A DNA stretch of 64,000 nt from the NCBI GenBank assembly GCA_016432725.1, contig JACJDG010000003.1, positions 2,976,001-3,040,000 on the forward strand. Reading direction: 5' to 3'. Below the pieces are notes generated by a model that saw only the letters and a list, made by a program, of their open reading frames with translations, had not been told where the DNA came from and did not search any database. A program made the position numbers and the translations under genes. The stretch comes from Streptomyces sp. DHE7-1 (GTDB lineage: Bacteria; Actinomycetota; Actinomycetes; Streptomycetales; Streptomycetaceae). This document shows positions 8,704 through 17,655 of this stretch, in pieces (position 1 is the stretch's first letter; the number at the start of each line of letters is the position of its first letter).

Positions 8704-8758
8704 GCGGCGCGGCGCCCCGGGCTCGTACGGGCGCGCCGAAGGCAGGTAGGTTCGAAGT

Positions 8759-9118
8759 GTGAGCGCCAACAGAAACGTGCAGAGCACCCCCCACCACGAC
8801 AAGCTGCCCATTCGGATGCTGCATGACCGGGTGCTGGTCAAGCAGGAGACGGGTGAGGGCGAGCGGCGGTCGGGCGGCGGCATCCTGATTCCCGCCACGG
8901 CGGCGGTCGGACGCCGGCTGGCCTGGGCCGAGGTGGTCGCGGTGGGTCAGAACGTGCGGACCGTGGAACCGGGCGACCGGGTGCTGTTCGACCCGGAGGA
9001 CCGGGCCGAGGTCGAGGTGCGGGGCGTCGCGTACGTGCTGATGCGGGAGCGGGACCTGCACGCGGTGGCCGCGGACCGCTTCGAGGGCACGGAGGACTCC
9101 ACGGGCCTGTACCTCTGA
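8759..9118 (+). CDS. GroES (Cpn10)-fold co-chaperonin-like protein
   Basis: A 119-residue protein with the Cpn10 fold: LHDRVLVKQE at the start, a short glycine-rich mobile-loop region (RRSGGGILIP), VVAVG and PGDRVLFDP. There is no partner groEL here. The N-terminus carries about 19 extra residues and the C-terminus an extra acidic tail compared with ordinary GroES, so this is probably a divergent paralogue, not the housekeeping GroES. TAGGTT at 8747-8752 lies six bases before the GTG, suggesting a leaderless transcript. Confidence 0.82.
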   Translation: MSANRNVQSTPHHDKLPIRMLHDRVLVKQETGEGERRSGGGILIPATAAVGRRLAWAEVVAVGQNVRTVEPGDRVLFDPEDRAEVEVRGVAYVLMRERDLHAVAADRFEGTEDSTGLYL

Positions 9119-9140
9119 GGTCCGGGGACCGCCGGATCCG

Positions 9141-9190
9141 GCGACGGCGGGAGGGCCGGTGACCACGGTCACCGGCCCTCCCGCCGTCGC
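9141..9190 (+). terminator. Strong intrinsic terminator after the GroES-like gene
   Basis: A perfect 23-base-pair inverted repeat (9141-9163 and 9168-9190) with a four-base loop, followed by TTTGCT. It separates the GroES-like gene from the riboswitch-controlled exporter gene. Confidence 0.85.
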
Positions 9191-9195
9191 TTTGC

Positions 9196-9252
9196 TATGT
9201 TCGAAGGAGCCCGACGAGACGCGCCGTACCGGGACGCAGGCAAAGACGACGC
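9196..9252 (+). promoter_or_regulatory. Candidate guanidine-III riboswitch with promoter -10
   Basis: Directly after the terminator is a -10-like TATGTT (9196-9201). From 9210 the sequence follows the guanidine-III (mini-ykkC-III) plan: a CCCG/CGGG helix (9210-9213 with 9230-9233) encloses GACGAGACGCGCCGTAC, and a downstream ACGACGC (9246-9252) can pair with GCGCCGT (9221-9227) as a pseudoknot with one C-A mismatch. The gene it precedes is a Gdx-type SMR exporter, the classic target of this class. The assignment rests on pattern memory and gene context; no covariance search was run. Confidence 0.72.
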
Positions 9253-9289
9253 ACCAGGAATGGGTTTCGTCCGCCGGAGGTGTGTCGTC

Positions 9290-9610
9290 GTGGCGTGGGT
9301 TCTGCTGATCGTCGCCGGGCTGCTGGAAGTGGCCTGGTCGGTGGGGATGAAGTACACCGACGGGTTCACCCGGCTCGTACCGAGTGTGTTCACGGGTGCC
9401 GGGATCGTGGCCAGCATGGTGCTGCTGTCGTACGCGGCGAGGTCGTTGCCGATCGGTACGGCCTACGGCGTGTGGGTGGGGATCGGGGCGGCCGGGGCGG
9501 CGGTGCTCGGCATGGTGGTGCTGGGTGAGCCGGTCACCGCCGCCCGTGTCTTCTTCGTCTGCCTGCTGCTGGTCGCCGTGGTGGGGCTCAAGGCGACCAG
9601 CGGTCACTGA
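9290..9610 (+). CDS. gdx: Gdx/SugE-type small multidrug resistance protein, guanidinium exporter
   Basis: A 106-residue SMR protein with four membrane helices. The first helix reads AGLLEVAWSVGMKYTDGF, which has the conserved proton/substrate-coupling Glu13 and matches the Gdx/SugE subfamily more than EmrE-type drug pumps. Gdx proteins export guanidinium in exchange for protons as antiparallel dimers. The GTG at 9290 is chosen because CGGAGG lies nine bases upstream and it gives the exact family length. The candidate guanidine riboswitch just upstream supports the substrate. Confidence 0.88.
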   Translation: MAWVLLIVAGLLEVAWSVGMKYTDGFTRLVPSVFTGAGIVASMVLLSYAARSLPIGTAYGVWVGIGAAGAAVLGMVVLGEPVTAARVFFVCLLLVAVVGLKATSGH

Positions 9611-9619
9611 CGGGCGGTC

Positions 9620-12600
9620 CTACGGTTGGCCCCGGTGGCCCCGGTGTCGGTGCCACCGCCCGTGTCCAGGCCTCCGGTACTGCCGCCGGGTGTGCCGCCG
9701 CCGGTGTCCGTGCCCCCGCCTGTCGTCGGGCCGCCGTCGGTGCCCCGCCGGTCGTGGTTCCGCCGCCGTCGGTGGTGCCCCGTCCGTGGTGGTGCCTCCC
9801 CCGTCGGTCGTCGTCCCGCCGTCGGTGGTGCCCCCGTCGGTGGTGGGGGTGCCGCCGGTGGTGCCGCCGTCGGTCGTCGGGGTGGCGCCGGTGGTGCCGC
9901 CGTCGGTGAGCGTGCCGGTCGTGCCGCCGCCGTCCTGGCCTCCGGTGCCCGGGTCGCCGGAGGGGTCGACGGGGGCCTGGGTCTGGTCGGCGCCCGGCTG
10001 GAGCTGGAGGTCGAAGTCGCTGACCGGCTTCCCCTTCAGCGCGTCGCGGGTGTACTGCGCCCAGATGGCGGTGGGCGGGCCACCGCCGTTCATACGGGGC
10101 TGGCCCAGGGCGTAGTACAGCGACTTGTGGGCCGCCGTGACCGGGTCCTGGCCCATGACGGACACCACGGTGGCCAGGTCCGGGGTGTAGCCCGCGAACC
10201 AGGCGGCGGTGTCCTCCTCGGCGGTGCCGGTCTTGCCGGCCGCGGGGCGGCCCGCGGCCTGGGCGGCGACGGCGGTGCCGTTGTCGACCACGCTCTGCAG
10301 GATCGACGTGGTCGTGTCGGCGGCCTCGCGGGTGACGGCCCGCCTGGTCTGCCGCTGGGGCAGCTCGATCTGCTGGGTGCCGTCCTTGGTGACCTTCTCG
10401 ACCATGGTGTACGCGGCGCGCTGACCGTGGTTGGCGAGCGTGGCGTACGCCTCCGCCATGTCCAGGACGCTGGCGGTGGCGGTGCCGAGGGCGATGGACG
10501 GGTAGGGCTGGAGGTCCTTGGTGCCCTCGGGGATGCCGAGGTCGACCGCGGTCTGCTTGACCCTGGCGGGGCCGACGTCGACCGCCATCTGGGCGTAGAC
10601 CGCGTTGACCGAGAGGTCGGTGGCCTTGCGGACGGGGATGTCGCCGTACGACTTCTCGTCCTCGTTGGCGGGGTTGTAGCCGCCCCCGGTCCAGCCCTGC
10701 ACGGGGCGCCTGCTGGTGCCGTCGTAGATGGTGTTCGGGGTGATGGGCCGGCTGTCCTGGGTGGTGGAGCTGTTCTGCACGGCCGAGGTGAACACGAAGG
10801 GCTTGAAGGTGGAGCCGACCTGGAAGTCACCCCGGGTGGCGCCGTTGGTGTACTGCTTCACGTAGTCGATGCCGCCGTACATGGCGACGACCTTGCCGGT
10901 CCTGGGGTCGACGGAGGCGCCGCCGGCGCGGACGTAGTTGTCGGCCTTGCGGTTCTTCTTGTCCAGCTTGGAGATGAGCTGGTCGTCGACGGCCTTGACG
11001 AAGGCGTTCTGCCGGTTCTTCTGGATGGTGGTGGTGATGCGGTAGCCGCCGGCCTCCAGCTGGTCGGAGGTGACGATGTCGTTGTTGATCAGGTACTGCC
11101 TGGCCGCGTCGACGAGGTAACCGCGCTGGCCGGACAGACCGTTGGGGAGGGTCTGCTCCTTGGGCATCGGGAACTTCAGGCCCGTGCGCTCGCCCTTGCC
11201 GAGCCAGCCCTCCTTGACCATGCCGTCCAGGACGTAGTTCCAGCGGGCGACGGCGGCGGGCTTGTTCTCGGGGTGCGCGACGACGTCGTACTCGCTGGGG
11301 GCGTTGACGAGGGCGGCGAGGTAGGCGGAGCGGGCCGGGTCGAGGTCCGCGGCGTCCTTGCCGTAGTAGGCCTGTGCGGCGGCCTGGATGCCGTAGGCGC
11401 TGCGGCCGAAGTAGCTGGTGTTGAGATAGCCCTCGAGGATGTCGTCCTTGGACTTCTCGCGGTCCAGCTTCATCGAGATGAAGAACTCCTTGGCCTTGCG
11501 GGTGACCGTCTGCTCCTGGCCCAGGTAGTAGTTCTTCACGTACTGCTGGGTGATCGTGGAGCCGGACTGCTTGCCCTTGCCCAGGGCCGTGTTCCAGCCG
11601 GCGCGGAGCATGGCCTTGGGGTCGACGGCGGACTCGGTGTAGAAGTCGCGGTCCTCGGCGGCCAGTACGGCGTGCTGGGCGGCCTTGGAGACCTGGGCGA
11701 GGCTGACGTTCTCGCGGTTGACCTTGCTGTCGCGGGTGTCGCGGGCGAGCTGGGAGCCGTCGGCGTAGAGGTAGACGTTGCTCTGCTTGGTCGCTAGGGC
11801 GTTGGCGGACGGGATCTGCACCAGCGAGTAGCCGAGGAAGAACAGGCCGATGATCAGCAGGACGCCGATCACGAAGGTGCTCAGCAGCATGCGCCAGGTG
11901 GGGACGATGCGACGCCAGCCGGTCCGCTTGGGCCGCTTGGGCTTCTTGCCCTTGCCGCCTCCGCCACCGGCTCCGCCGCCGCTGTCCGCGTTGGCGGTGG
12001 CCGTGGCGGGCGCGGGGGCTTCGGTGGCGGGGGTGTTACCGCTGGTGGCGGTGGCTCCGGCGGCCCCGGCCCCGGCCTCGGCCGCGCCGCCACTGGCCAT
12101 CGCGGCCTGGGCGCCCTGGGCCGCCGCGGCGGCACCGCCGGCCATGGCCGCCCGGGGGCCCTTCCCGGCGCCGCCGCGCGTGGTGGTGCCGTCGCCCGGG
12201 CGGTTCCGCTCTGCCGTGGTGGGCGCCTCGACCTTGCGCAGGACCTGCGTCGTCTCGGGTACCTGGGCGGCGTCACCGGACCCCTGCGGGCCACCGGACG
12301 TCTTCCCGGCGCCGCGCCTGCGAGCCGCTTCGGCTCCTTCGGCGGCGGAGGCACGGGACGCGTCGACGCGCCCGAGCACCTGGGTGCTCTCGGCCGCGTC
12401 GGGCTCCGCGGACTTCTCCGGGCCCCGCGACTTGGCGGACCCCTGCGACTGCCCCGCCTGACCGGGCACCCCGGGACGCCGAGTGGAGCCGGAACGCCCG
12501 GCCGCGGGGTCCCCGCTGCCACCGGACTCGGCGGAACCCCGCGGCTCCCCCGCCGGACCGGGCACCCCGGGACGCCGAGGCGCGCCGGAACGCCCGGCCG

Positions 12601-13522
12601 CCCGCTGCTCGGAGCCCCGGACTTCCCCGGCTCCTGCGACTGCCCCGACTGATGAGGCACCGCGGGACGCCGGGACCCCGGAGACCGCCCGGCCCCGGCT
12701 CGCGGGGCCCTCGGCCTCACCGGGCGCCTGCGGAGGCACTCCGGGACGTCGGGACCCCGCGGACCGCTCGGCCGACGGCGCCTCGGAGCCCGAGGACCCC
12801 GCGGGCGCCGGCCGCCCCGACGGGCCGGACTTCCCCGGCACCCGCGGCTGCCCGGACTGCTGGGGCACGCCGGGACGCGAGGACCCGGCGGAACGCCCGG
12901 TCGCCTCTCCCTCGGAGCCGTTGGAGCCCTCGGACCTGCCGGAGCCCTGCGGCTTGCCCGACTGCTGCGGAACACCGGAGCGCTGAGCACCCTCGGCGCC
13001 CGGCCTGCGGGAATCCTCACCCTGTCCGGGTGCCCGCGGAGGCACCCCGGGGCCGCGGCCCTCCGCACCCTCCGGCTTTCCGGGCTCACGCGACTGTCCC
13101 GCCTGCTGGGCGGGCAGGCCGCCCTGCGGCTCGCGGGGCGCCCCGGCCCCGGTGCCTCCGTCGCCCGCGCGGCCGGCCCGGCCCATCTGGGCGGCCAGCG
13201 CCGCGCGGCGGGCCCGAGCGGCCTGGTCCACGCCGGCACCCGGCGAGGGCTCACCGCCCGAGGTGCCGTCGGCCGGCGACGCGGCCCGCTCCTCGCGGCC
13301 GGTCCGGCCCGGCCCGGCGGCCGAACCGTCCCGGCCCCGGTTCCGTCCCTGGCCCTGGTCCGGTCCCGGGCGGTCCTCGCTGCTGCCCCGGTCCCGGTCG
13401 TCACCGTCTCCGGGCCGGGTGTCCCCGGCGGGCTCACCGGATCGTGCGGGCCCTGCAGCCGGCAGCGGTTGTCCCGGTGCCCCGCCCTTGGTCGGCTGCT
13501 GCGGCTGCGGCTCGTCGCTCAT
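9620..13522 (-). CDS. Class A penicillin-binding protein (transglycosylase/transpeptidase) with giant disordered N-terminus
   Basis: About 1,300 residues. Residues 1-530 are a Pro/Gly/Arg/Ser-rich cytoplasmic region with RRPGVP-type repeats; one membrane helix follows at about 545-568. The GT51 transglycosylase shows EDRDFY (Glu623), GSTITQQYVKNYYL and ILEGYLNTSYFGRSAYG. The transpeptidase has GSTFK (Ser904, Lys907), SVN and KTGT (Lys1097). It polymerises and cross-links peptidoglycan outside the membrane. The C-terminal Thr/Gly/Asp repeats appear frameshifted twice near 9743-9746 and 9778-9781; restoring them extends the gene to a TGA at 9604. ATG 13522 is preferred; GTG 13531 lies too close to the AGGAG site. 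Confidence 0.92.
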   Translation of the reverse strand: MSDEPQPQQPTKGGAPGQPLPAAGPARSGEPAGDTRPGDGDDRDRGSSEDRPGPDQGQGRNRGRDGSAAGPGRTGREERAASPADGTSGGEPSPGAGVDQAARARRAALAAQMGRAGRAGDGGTGAGAPREPQGGLPAQQAGQSREPGKPEGAEGRGPGVPPRAPGQGEDSRRPGAEGAQRSGVPQQSGKPQGSGRSEGSNGSEGEATGRSAGSSRPGVPQQSGQPRVPGKSGPSGRPAPAGSSGSEAPSAERSAGSRRPGVPPQAPGEAEGPASRGRAVSGVPASRGASSVGAVAGAGEVRGSEQRAAGRSGAPRRPGVPGPAGEPRGSAESGGSGDPAAGRSGSTRRPGVPGQAGQSQGSAKSRGPEKSAEPDAAESTQVLGRVDASRASAAEGAEAARRRGAGKTSGGPQGSGDAAQVPETTQVLRKVEAPTTAERNRPGDGTTTRGGAGKGPRAAMAGGAAAAAQGAQAAMASGGAAEAGAGAAGATATSGNTPATEAPAPATATANADSGGGAGGGGGKGKKPKRPKRTGWRRIVPTWRMLLSTFVIGVLLIIGLFFLGYSLVQIPSANALATKQSNVYLYADGSQLARDTRDSKVNRENVSLAQVSKAAQHAVLAAEDRDFYTESAVDPKAMLRAGWNTALGKGKQSGSTITQQYVKNYYLGQEQTVTRKAKEFFISMKLDREKSKDDILEGYLNTSYFGRSAYGIQAAAQAYYGKDAADLDPARSAYLAALVNAPSEYDVVAHPENKPAAVARWNYVLDGMVKEGWLGKGERTGLKFPMPKEQTLPNGLSGQRGYLVDAARQYLINNDIVTSDQLEAGGYRITTTIQKNRQNAFVKAVDDQLISKLDKKNRKADNYVRAGGASVDPRTGKVVAMYGGIDYVKQYTNGATRGDFQVGSTFKPFVFTSAVQNSSTTQDSRPITPNTIYDGTSRRPVQGWTGGGYNPANEDEKSYGDIPVRKATDLSVNAVYAQMAVDVGPARVKQTAVDLGIPEGTKDLQPYPSIALGTATASVLDMAEAYATLANHGQRAAYTMVEKVTKDGTQQIELPQRQTRRAVTREAADTTTSILQSVVDNGTAVAAQAAGRPAAGKTGTAEEDTAAWFAGYTPDLATVVSVMGQDPVTAAHKSLYYALGQPRMNGGGPPTAIWAQYTRDALKGKPVSDFDLQLQPGADQTQAPVDPSGDPGTGGQDGGGTTGTLTDGGTTGATPTTDGGTTGGTPTTDGGTTDGGTTTDGGGTTTDGAPPTAAEPRPAGHRRRPDDRRGHGHRRRHTRRQYRRPGHGRWHRHRGHRGQP

Positions 13523-13726
13523 GTCGTGCACGGACTCCTGTTTCGCGTCGTACGTTTCCCGTACGCCTCGTACGCCTTCTGTGCCCCAAGTTTGAAGACT
13601 CTCGCACCTGGCGATCCGTTCCCGGATTACGGCACGCTTCCGGCACGAAAATGTGTCGCCGGTCCCCGGACCGCCGGACTAGGCTCCTGCGCTTCGGTGT
13701 CGAGCGGTCCGGGGAGGTTGACTGAC

Positions 13727-14526
13727 GTGGGCGCGGGACGGTTGTACGCCGCTGTCGCGACGGGGGGATTCAGACGGTACGCGACCTATCGGGCGGCCAC
13801 TGCGGCAGGGGTGTTCACCAACACGGTCTTCGGGCTGATCCTCGTCTACACGTATCTGGCCCTGTGGGAGCAGAAGCCGCACCTCGGCGGCTACGACCAG
13901 GCCCAGGCCGTCACGTTCGTCTGGCTGGGACAGGCCCTGTACGCGACGCTCGCGATCCAGGGGGCGGCTTCGAGACCGAGTTCATGGAACGCATCCGTAC
14001 GGGTGAGGTCGCGATCGACCTGTACCGGCCGGTCGACCTGCAAGTGTGGTGGCTGGCGAACGATTTGGGGCGGGCGCTGTTCCAGCTGCTCGGGCGCGGG
14101 GTGATCCCGTTCACCTTCGGGGCCCTGGTCTTCCCGACGGCGCTGCCCGGCGATCTGGGGACGTGGCTGGCGTTCCTGGTCTCGGTCGCACTCGCGATGA
14201 TCGTCAGCTTCGGGATCCGCTACCTGGTGGCGCTGACCGGGTTCTGGCTGATGGACGGCACGGGTGCCCTGCAGGTGCTGATGGTGACCGGCATCTTCTG
14301 CTCGGGGATGACCCTGCCGCTGAACGCCTTCCCCGGCACGCTCGGCGAGGTCGTACGGGCGCTGCCGTGGGCGGCGCAGGTCCAGGTGCCGGCGGACGTG
14401 CTGATGGGGACGGCCGACCCGCTGCCGTCGTTCCTCTTCCAGGCGGCGTGGGCGGTGGTGCTGCTGGCGGTGGGACGGCTGGTGCAGACGGCGGCGGCCC
14501 GGCGGGTGGTGGTCCAGGGTGGGTGA
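13727..14526 (+). CDS. ABC exporter permease, COG4587 type (frameshifted)
   Basis: A 266-residue ABC-2 membrane subunit once one base is restored. The N-terminal part reads VGAGRLYAAVATGGFRRYAT and continues into a membrane segment; the rest (ETEFMERIRTGEVAIDLYRP onward) sits in the next frame. The shift occurs at the five-G run 13960-13964. Adding one G makes an exact codon count. The start is GTG with GGGAGG nine bases upstream. It overlaps the next permease by eight bases and is first in a three-gene exporter operon. Confidence 0.8.
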
Positions 14527-15343
14527 GTACAGGCCGCTGGCCGAGGGGGTGCGCGCCTACCGGCTGATCGCCGGGATGTGGATCCGCTCCACGCTGACCT
14601 ACCGGGCGTCGTTCGCGCTGACCGCGTTCGGCGGGCTGGTCGTGACCGGCCTCGACTTCGTGACGATCACGCTGATGTTCTCCCGGGTCGACGTCCTCGG
14701 CGGCTACTCGCTGCCCGAGACCGCGTTCCTGTACGGGCTGTCGGCGACGTCCTTCGGGATCGCGGACCTGGTGATCGGTTCCGCGGACCGGCTGGGCCGC
14801 CGGGTGCGCGACGGCACCCTCGACACCCTGCTGGTGCGGCCCGCGCCGGTGCTGGCGCAGGTCGCCGCCGACCGGTTCGCGCTGCGCCGGGTCGGCCGGA
14901 TCGCCCAGGGAGCGCTGGTGCTGGGCTACGCGCTCGTCGCCTCGGACATCGCCTGGACACCGGTCAAGGCGCTGATGGTGCCGGGGATGCTGGTCTGCGG
15001 CGGGGTGATCTTCTCCGCGGTGTTCGTGGCGGGGGCGGCCTTCCAGTTCGTGGCGCAGGACGCGTCCGAGGTGCAGCACGCGTTCACCTACGGCGGCCAG
15101 ACGCTGCTGCAGTACCCGCCGACGGTGTTCGGCAAGGAGCTGGTGCGGGGGGTGACCTTCATGTTCCCGCTGGCCTTCGTCAACTGGGTGCCGGCCGCCT
15201 ACGTGCTGGGGCGGCCGTATCCGCTGGGCGGGCTGCCGCAGTGGGCGGCCTTCGCGCCGCCGCTGGTGGCGGCGGTGTGCTGCGCGGCGGCGGGGCTGGC
15301 GTGGCGGGCGGGCCTTCGGTCGTATCGGAGTACAGGGAGTTGA
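14519..15343 (+). CDS. ABC exporter permease, COG3694 type
   Basis: A 274-residue membrane protein with about six hydrophobic segments and the subunit-type motif VRDGTLDTLLVRPAP shortly after the second pair of helices. It is the second permease of an uncharacterised ABC-2 exporter whose ATPase follows directly. The GTG start lies within the end of the preceding permease gene (8-base overlap), indicating translational coupling. The substrate is not known. Confidence 0.85.
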   Translation: MGEYRPLAEGVRAYRLIAGMWIRSTLTYRASFALTAFGGLVVTGLDFVTITLMFSRVDVLGGYSLPETAFLYGLSATSFGIADLVIGSADRLGRRVRDGTLDTLLVRPAPVLAQVAADRFALRRVGRIAQGALVLGYALVASDIAWTPVKALMVPGMLVCGGVIFSAVFVAGAAFQFVAQDASEVQHAFTYGGQTLLQYPPTVFGKELVRGVTFMFPLAFVNWVPAAYVLGRPYPLGGLPQWAAFAPPLVAAVCCAAAGLAWRAGLRSYRSTGS

Positions 15344-15345
15344 CG

Positions 15346-16308
15346 GTGGACGCGTTCATCGAGGTGGACAGGGTCGAGAAGGTCTTCGAGGTGCGCCGGA
15401 AGACCGGGTTCATGAAGCGGGAGCGGCGCCTGGTGCGGGCGGTGGACTCGCTCTCGTTCACCGTGGCGCGCGGCGAGATGGTCGGATACATCGGCCCGAA
15501 CGGGGCCGGGAAGTCGACGACGATCAAGATGCTGACCGGGATCCTCATGCCGAGCGCCGGCCGGCTGCGGGTGGCGGGGATCGACCCGTCGCGGGAGCGG
15601 ACCCGGCTGGCGCACCGGATCGGTGTGGTGTTCGGGCAGCGCACGACGCTGTGGTGGGACCTGCCGCTGATCGACTCCTACCGGCTGGCGCACCGCATGT
15701 ACCGGATCCCGGACGCCCGTTACCGGGAGAACCTGGACCGCTGTGTCGAACTGCTGGAGCTGGGCGACCTGCTGGACGTGCCGGTGCGGCAGCTGTCGCT
15801 GGGGCAGCGGATGCGCGGGGACATCGCGGCGGCCCTGCTGCACGACCCGGAGGTGCTGTACCTGGACGAGCCGACGATCGGTCTGGACGTGGTGTCCAAG
15901 GCCAAGGTGCGGGGCTTCCTGAAGGAGCTGAACGCCGGGGGCGGTACGACGGTGCTGCTGACGACGCACGACCTGCAGGACATCGAGCAGTTGTGCTCGC
16001 GGGTGATGGTGATCGACCACGGGCGGCTGATGTACGACGGCGCCCTGGCCGGGCTGCACGAGGCCGGCGAGGGTGAGCGGACGCTGGTGGTGGACCTGGA
16101 ACGGGAGTTGCCGCCGATCGAGGCGCCGTCGTGCCGGGTGGTGCGGGTGGCGGGGCCGCGGCAGTGGCTGGCGTTCCCGGCCGGGCAGTCGGCGGCGCCG
16201 CTGGTGGCGCACATCGCGGCCGAGTACCCGCTGGTGGACCTGTCCGTGCGGGAGCCGGACATCGAGGCGGTCATCGCGAAGATGTACGCCGAGAAGGCGG
16301 TCTCGTAG
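15346..16308 (+). CDS. ABC exporter ATP-binding protein, COG4586 type
   Basis: About 320 residues. Walker A is GPNGAGKST, the signature is LSLGQRMR, Walker B is VLYLDEPTIGLD and the switch histidine is in LTTHD. The insert VFGQRTTLWWDLP after the Q-loop is typical of the COG4586 subfamily that pairs with COG4587/COG3694 permeases, as it does here. It powers the exporter from the cytoplasmic side. The GTG at 15346 has AGGGAG six bases upstream. Its TAG stop overlaps the -10 element of the next gene. Confidence 0.88.
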   Translation: MDAFIEVDRVEKVFEVRRKTGFMKRERRLVRAVDSLSFTVARGEMVGYIGPNGAGKSTTIKMLTGILMPSAGRLRVAGIDPSRERTRLAHRIGVVFGQRTTLWWDLPLIDSYRLAHRMYRIPDARYRENLDRCVELLELGDLLDVPVRQLSLGQRMRGDIAAALLHDPEVLYLDEPTIGLDVVSKAKVRGFLKELNAGGGTTVLLTTHDLQDIEQLCSRVMVIDHGRLMYDGALAGLHEAGEGERTLVVDLERELPPIEAPSCRVVRVAGPRQWLAFPAGQSAAPLVAHIAAEYPLVDLSVREPDIEAVIAKMYAEKAVS

Positions 16309-16317
16309 GCTGCTGCC

Positions 16318-17042
16318 ATGACCGACGACGCAAGTCCGGACCTCCGGGCGTCCGACGCCGACCGTGAACGGGTGGCCGAGGTCCTGCGGGACGCCCTCGC
16401 CGAAGGGCGCCTGGACATGGGGGAGTTCGAGGAGCGGCTGGAGGCGACGTACCAGGCGCGCACCTACGGTGAGCTGACGCCGATCACCCGTGATCTGCCG
16501 GCCGGCGGCGCGGCGGCGCCCGCTCCCGTCTCCTTCTCGAAGGCGCCCGCGGAGCGGGGTGGCTGGGCGTGCCGGATCGTCGGGGCGAGGGTTCCTCGAC
16601 GGGCGCCTTCGCGGTGCTGTCGGGCTTCGAGCGCAGGGGCCGCTGGACGGTGCCGAAGCGGTTCAACTGCTTCGCGTTCATGGGCGGCGGCGAGATCGAC
16701 CTCAGGGAGGCGGACTTCGCCGACCGTGAGGTGGAGATCAACTGCGTGGCGATCATGGGCGGGGTGCAGGTGATCGTGCCGCCGGGCGTCGAGGTGATGG
16801 TGCGGGGCATCGGCGTGATGGGCGGCTTCGAGCACCCGAGGGACGACGGTCCGCCGGAGCCGGGCGCCCCGCGGGTCGTCATCGGCGGCTTCGCCTTCTG
16901 GGGCGGGGTGGGCGTGGAGCGCAAGGTGACCCGGGCCGAGCGCCGGCGGCTGAAGGAGCAGCGCAGGCAGGAGCGGCTGGAGCGCAAGGGGATCCGGCAC
17001 GAACTGCACCGGGCACGCCGCGAGGACCGGGAGCCGGACTAG
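16318..17042 (+). CDS. DUF1707 domain protein with C-terminal LiaF-like region (frameshifted)
   Basis: The N-terminal DUF1707 helix-turn segment (RASDADRERVAEVLRDALAE, then DMGEFEERLEATYQARTYGEL) is followed, in the next frame, by a beta-rich domain with repeated IMGG/VMGG motifs similar to the cell-wall antibiotic response (LiaF/DUF2154) fold, and a basic C-terminal tail. The break lies at the GGG run 16565-16567; one added G restores 241 residues. TAGGCT (16306-16311) is six bases before the ATG, so transcripts may be leaderless. The role is probably in envelope stress. Confidence 0.75.
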
Positions 17043-17128
17043 GGGCGTCCGACGGCTCGGGCGGGTACGGGGCACCGGGCCCGGCGCGGGGGCGCTGAGC
17101 GCGCTCCCCCGGCCTCGGCGGCCCGCGG

Positions 17129-17530
17129 TTACGAGGTGCAGACCTTGGTCAGTTCGCCCGCGGCGTCCGTGACGGGGCTGACGTCGGGGGCGTGGTCGCC
17201 GTTCGCGATGGCGGTACGGACGTTGTCGACGGCCTTGGAGAGGTCGTCGACCGCCTTGTTGACGTCGGCGTCGTCGGTCTTGTCGCCGATCTTGTCCAGG
17301 TTCTTCTCGATGGAGTCGAGGGAGGCGTCGGCCTGGGTGGGGTCGTCGCCGGCGTTCTCCACGGCCTGCTGGAGGTCGGTGACGCTGTCGGCGATGGAGT
17401 CGGCGGTCTGCACGCAGTCCAGGGCCTTGGTCACGGCGTCGCAGCCGGTGGTGAGGCCGGCGGTGAGCGCGGCGGTCGCTAGTGCGGCGGCGACGGCGGT
17501 GAGCCGGCTTCGGCGTCGGCTGGCGGCCAT
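17129..17530 (-). CDS. Lipoprotein with predicted helical/coiled-coil body
   Basis: A 133-residue protein with a basic signal peptide and lipobox LTTGC. The mature region has Asp/Lys-rich heptad-like helices (DSIEKNLDKIGDKTDDADVN and DDLSKAVDNVRTAI) and ends in a second cysteine (KVCTS). The start at ATG 17530 has GGGAGGG nine bases upstream. It appears monocistronic; I know no function for it. Confidence 0.75.
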   Translation of the reverse strand: MAASRRRSRLTAVAAALATAALTAGLTTGCDAVTKALDCVQTADSIADSVTDLQQAVENAGDDPTQADASLDSIEKNLDKIGDKTDDADVNKAVDDLSKAVDNVRTAIANGDHAPDVSPVTDAAGELTKVCTS

Positions 17531-17655
17531 GGTGTGGGTCCCTCCCCTGGTACGGCTGGCCGGGCGCACGGTGGTGGACCGCGCGCCCGTACCCATACGG
17601 ACGCCGGGAAGGATGCGGGGGTTGCCCCCGGGTACCGGCTTTTTTGGCGGTCCCT

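Noticed and set aside
12230..13100. Repetitive GC-rich sequence that could look like tandem repeats or a CRISPR array
   Set aside because: It is in-frame coding repeat of the PBP N-terminal arm; units vary in length and there are no unique spacers between identical repeats.
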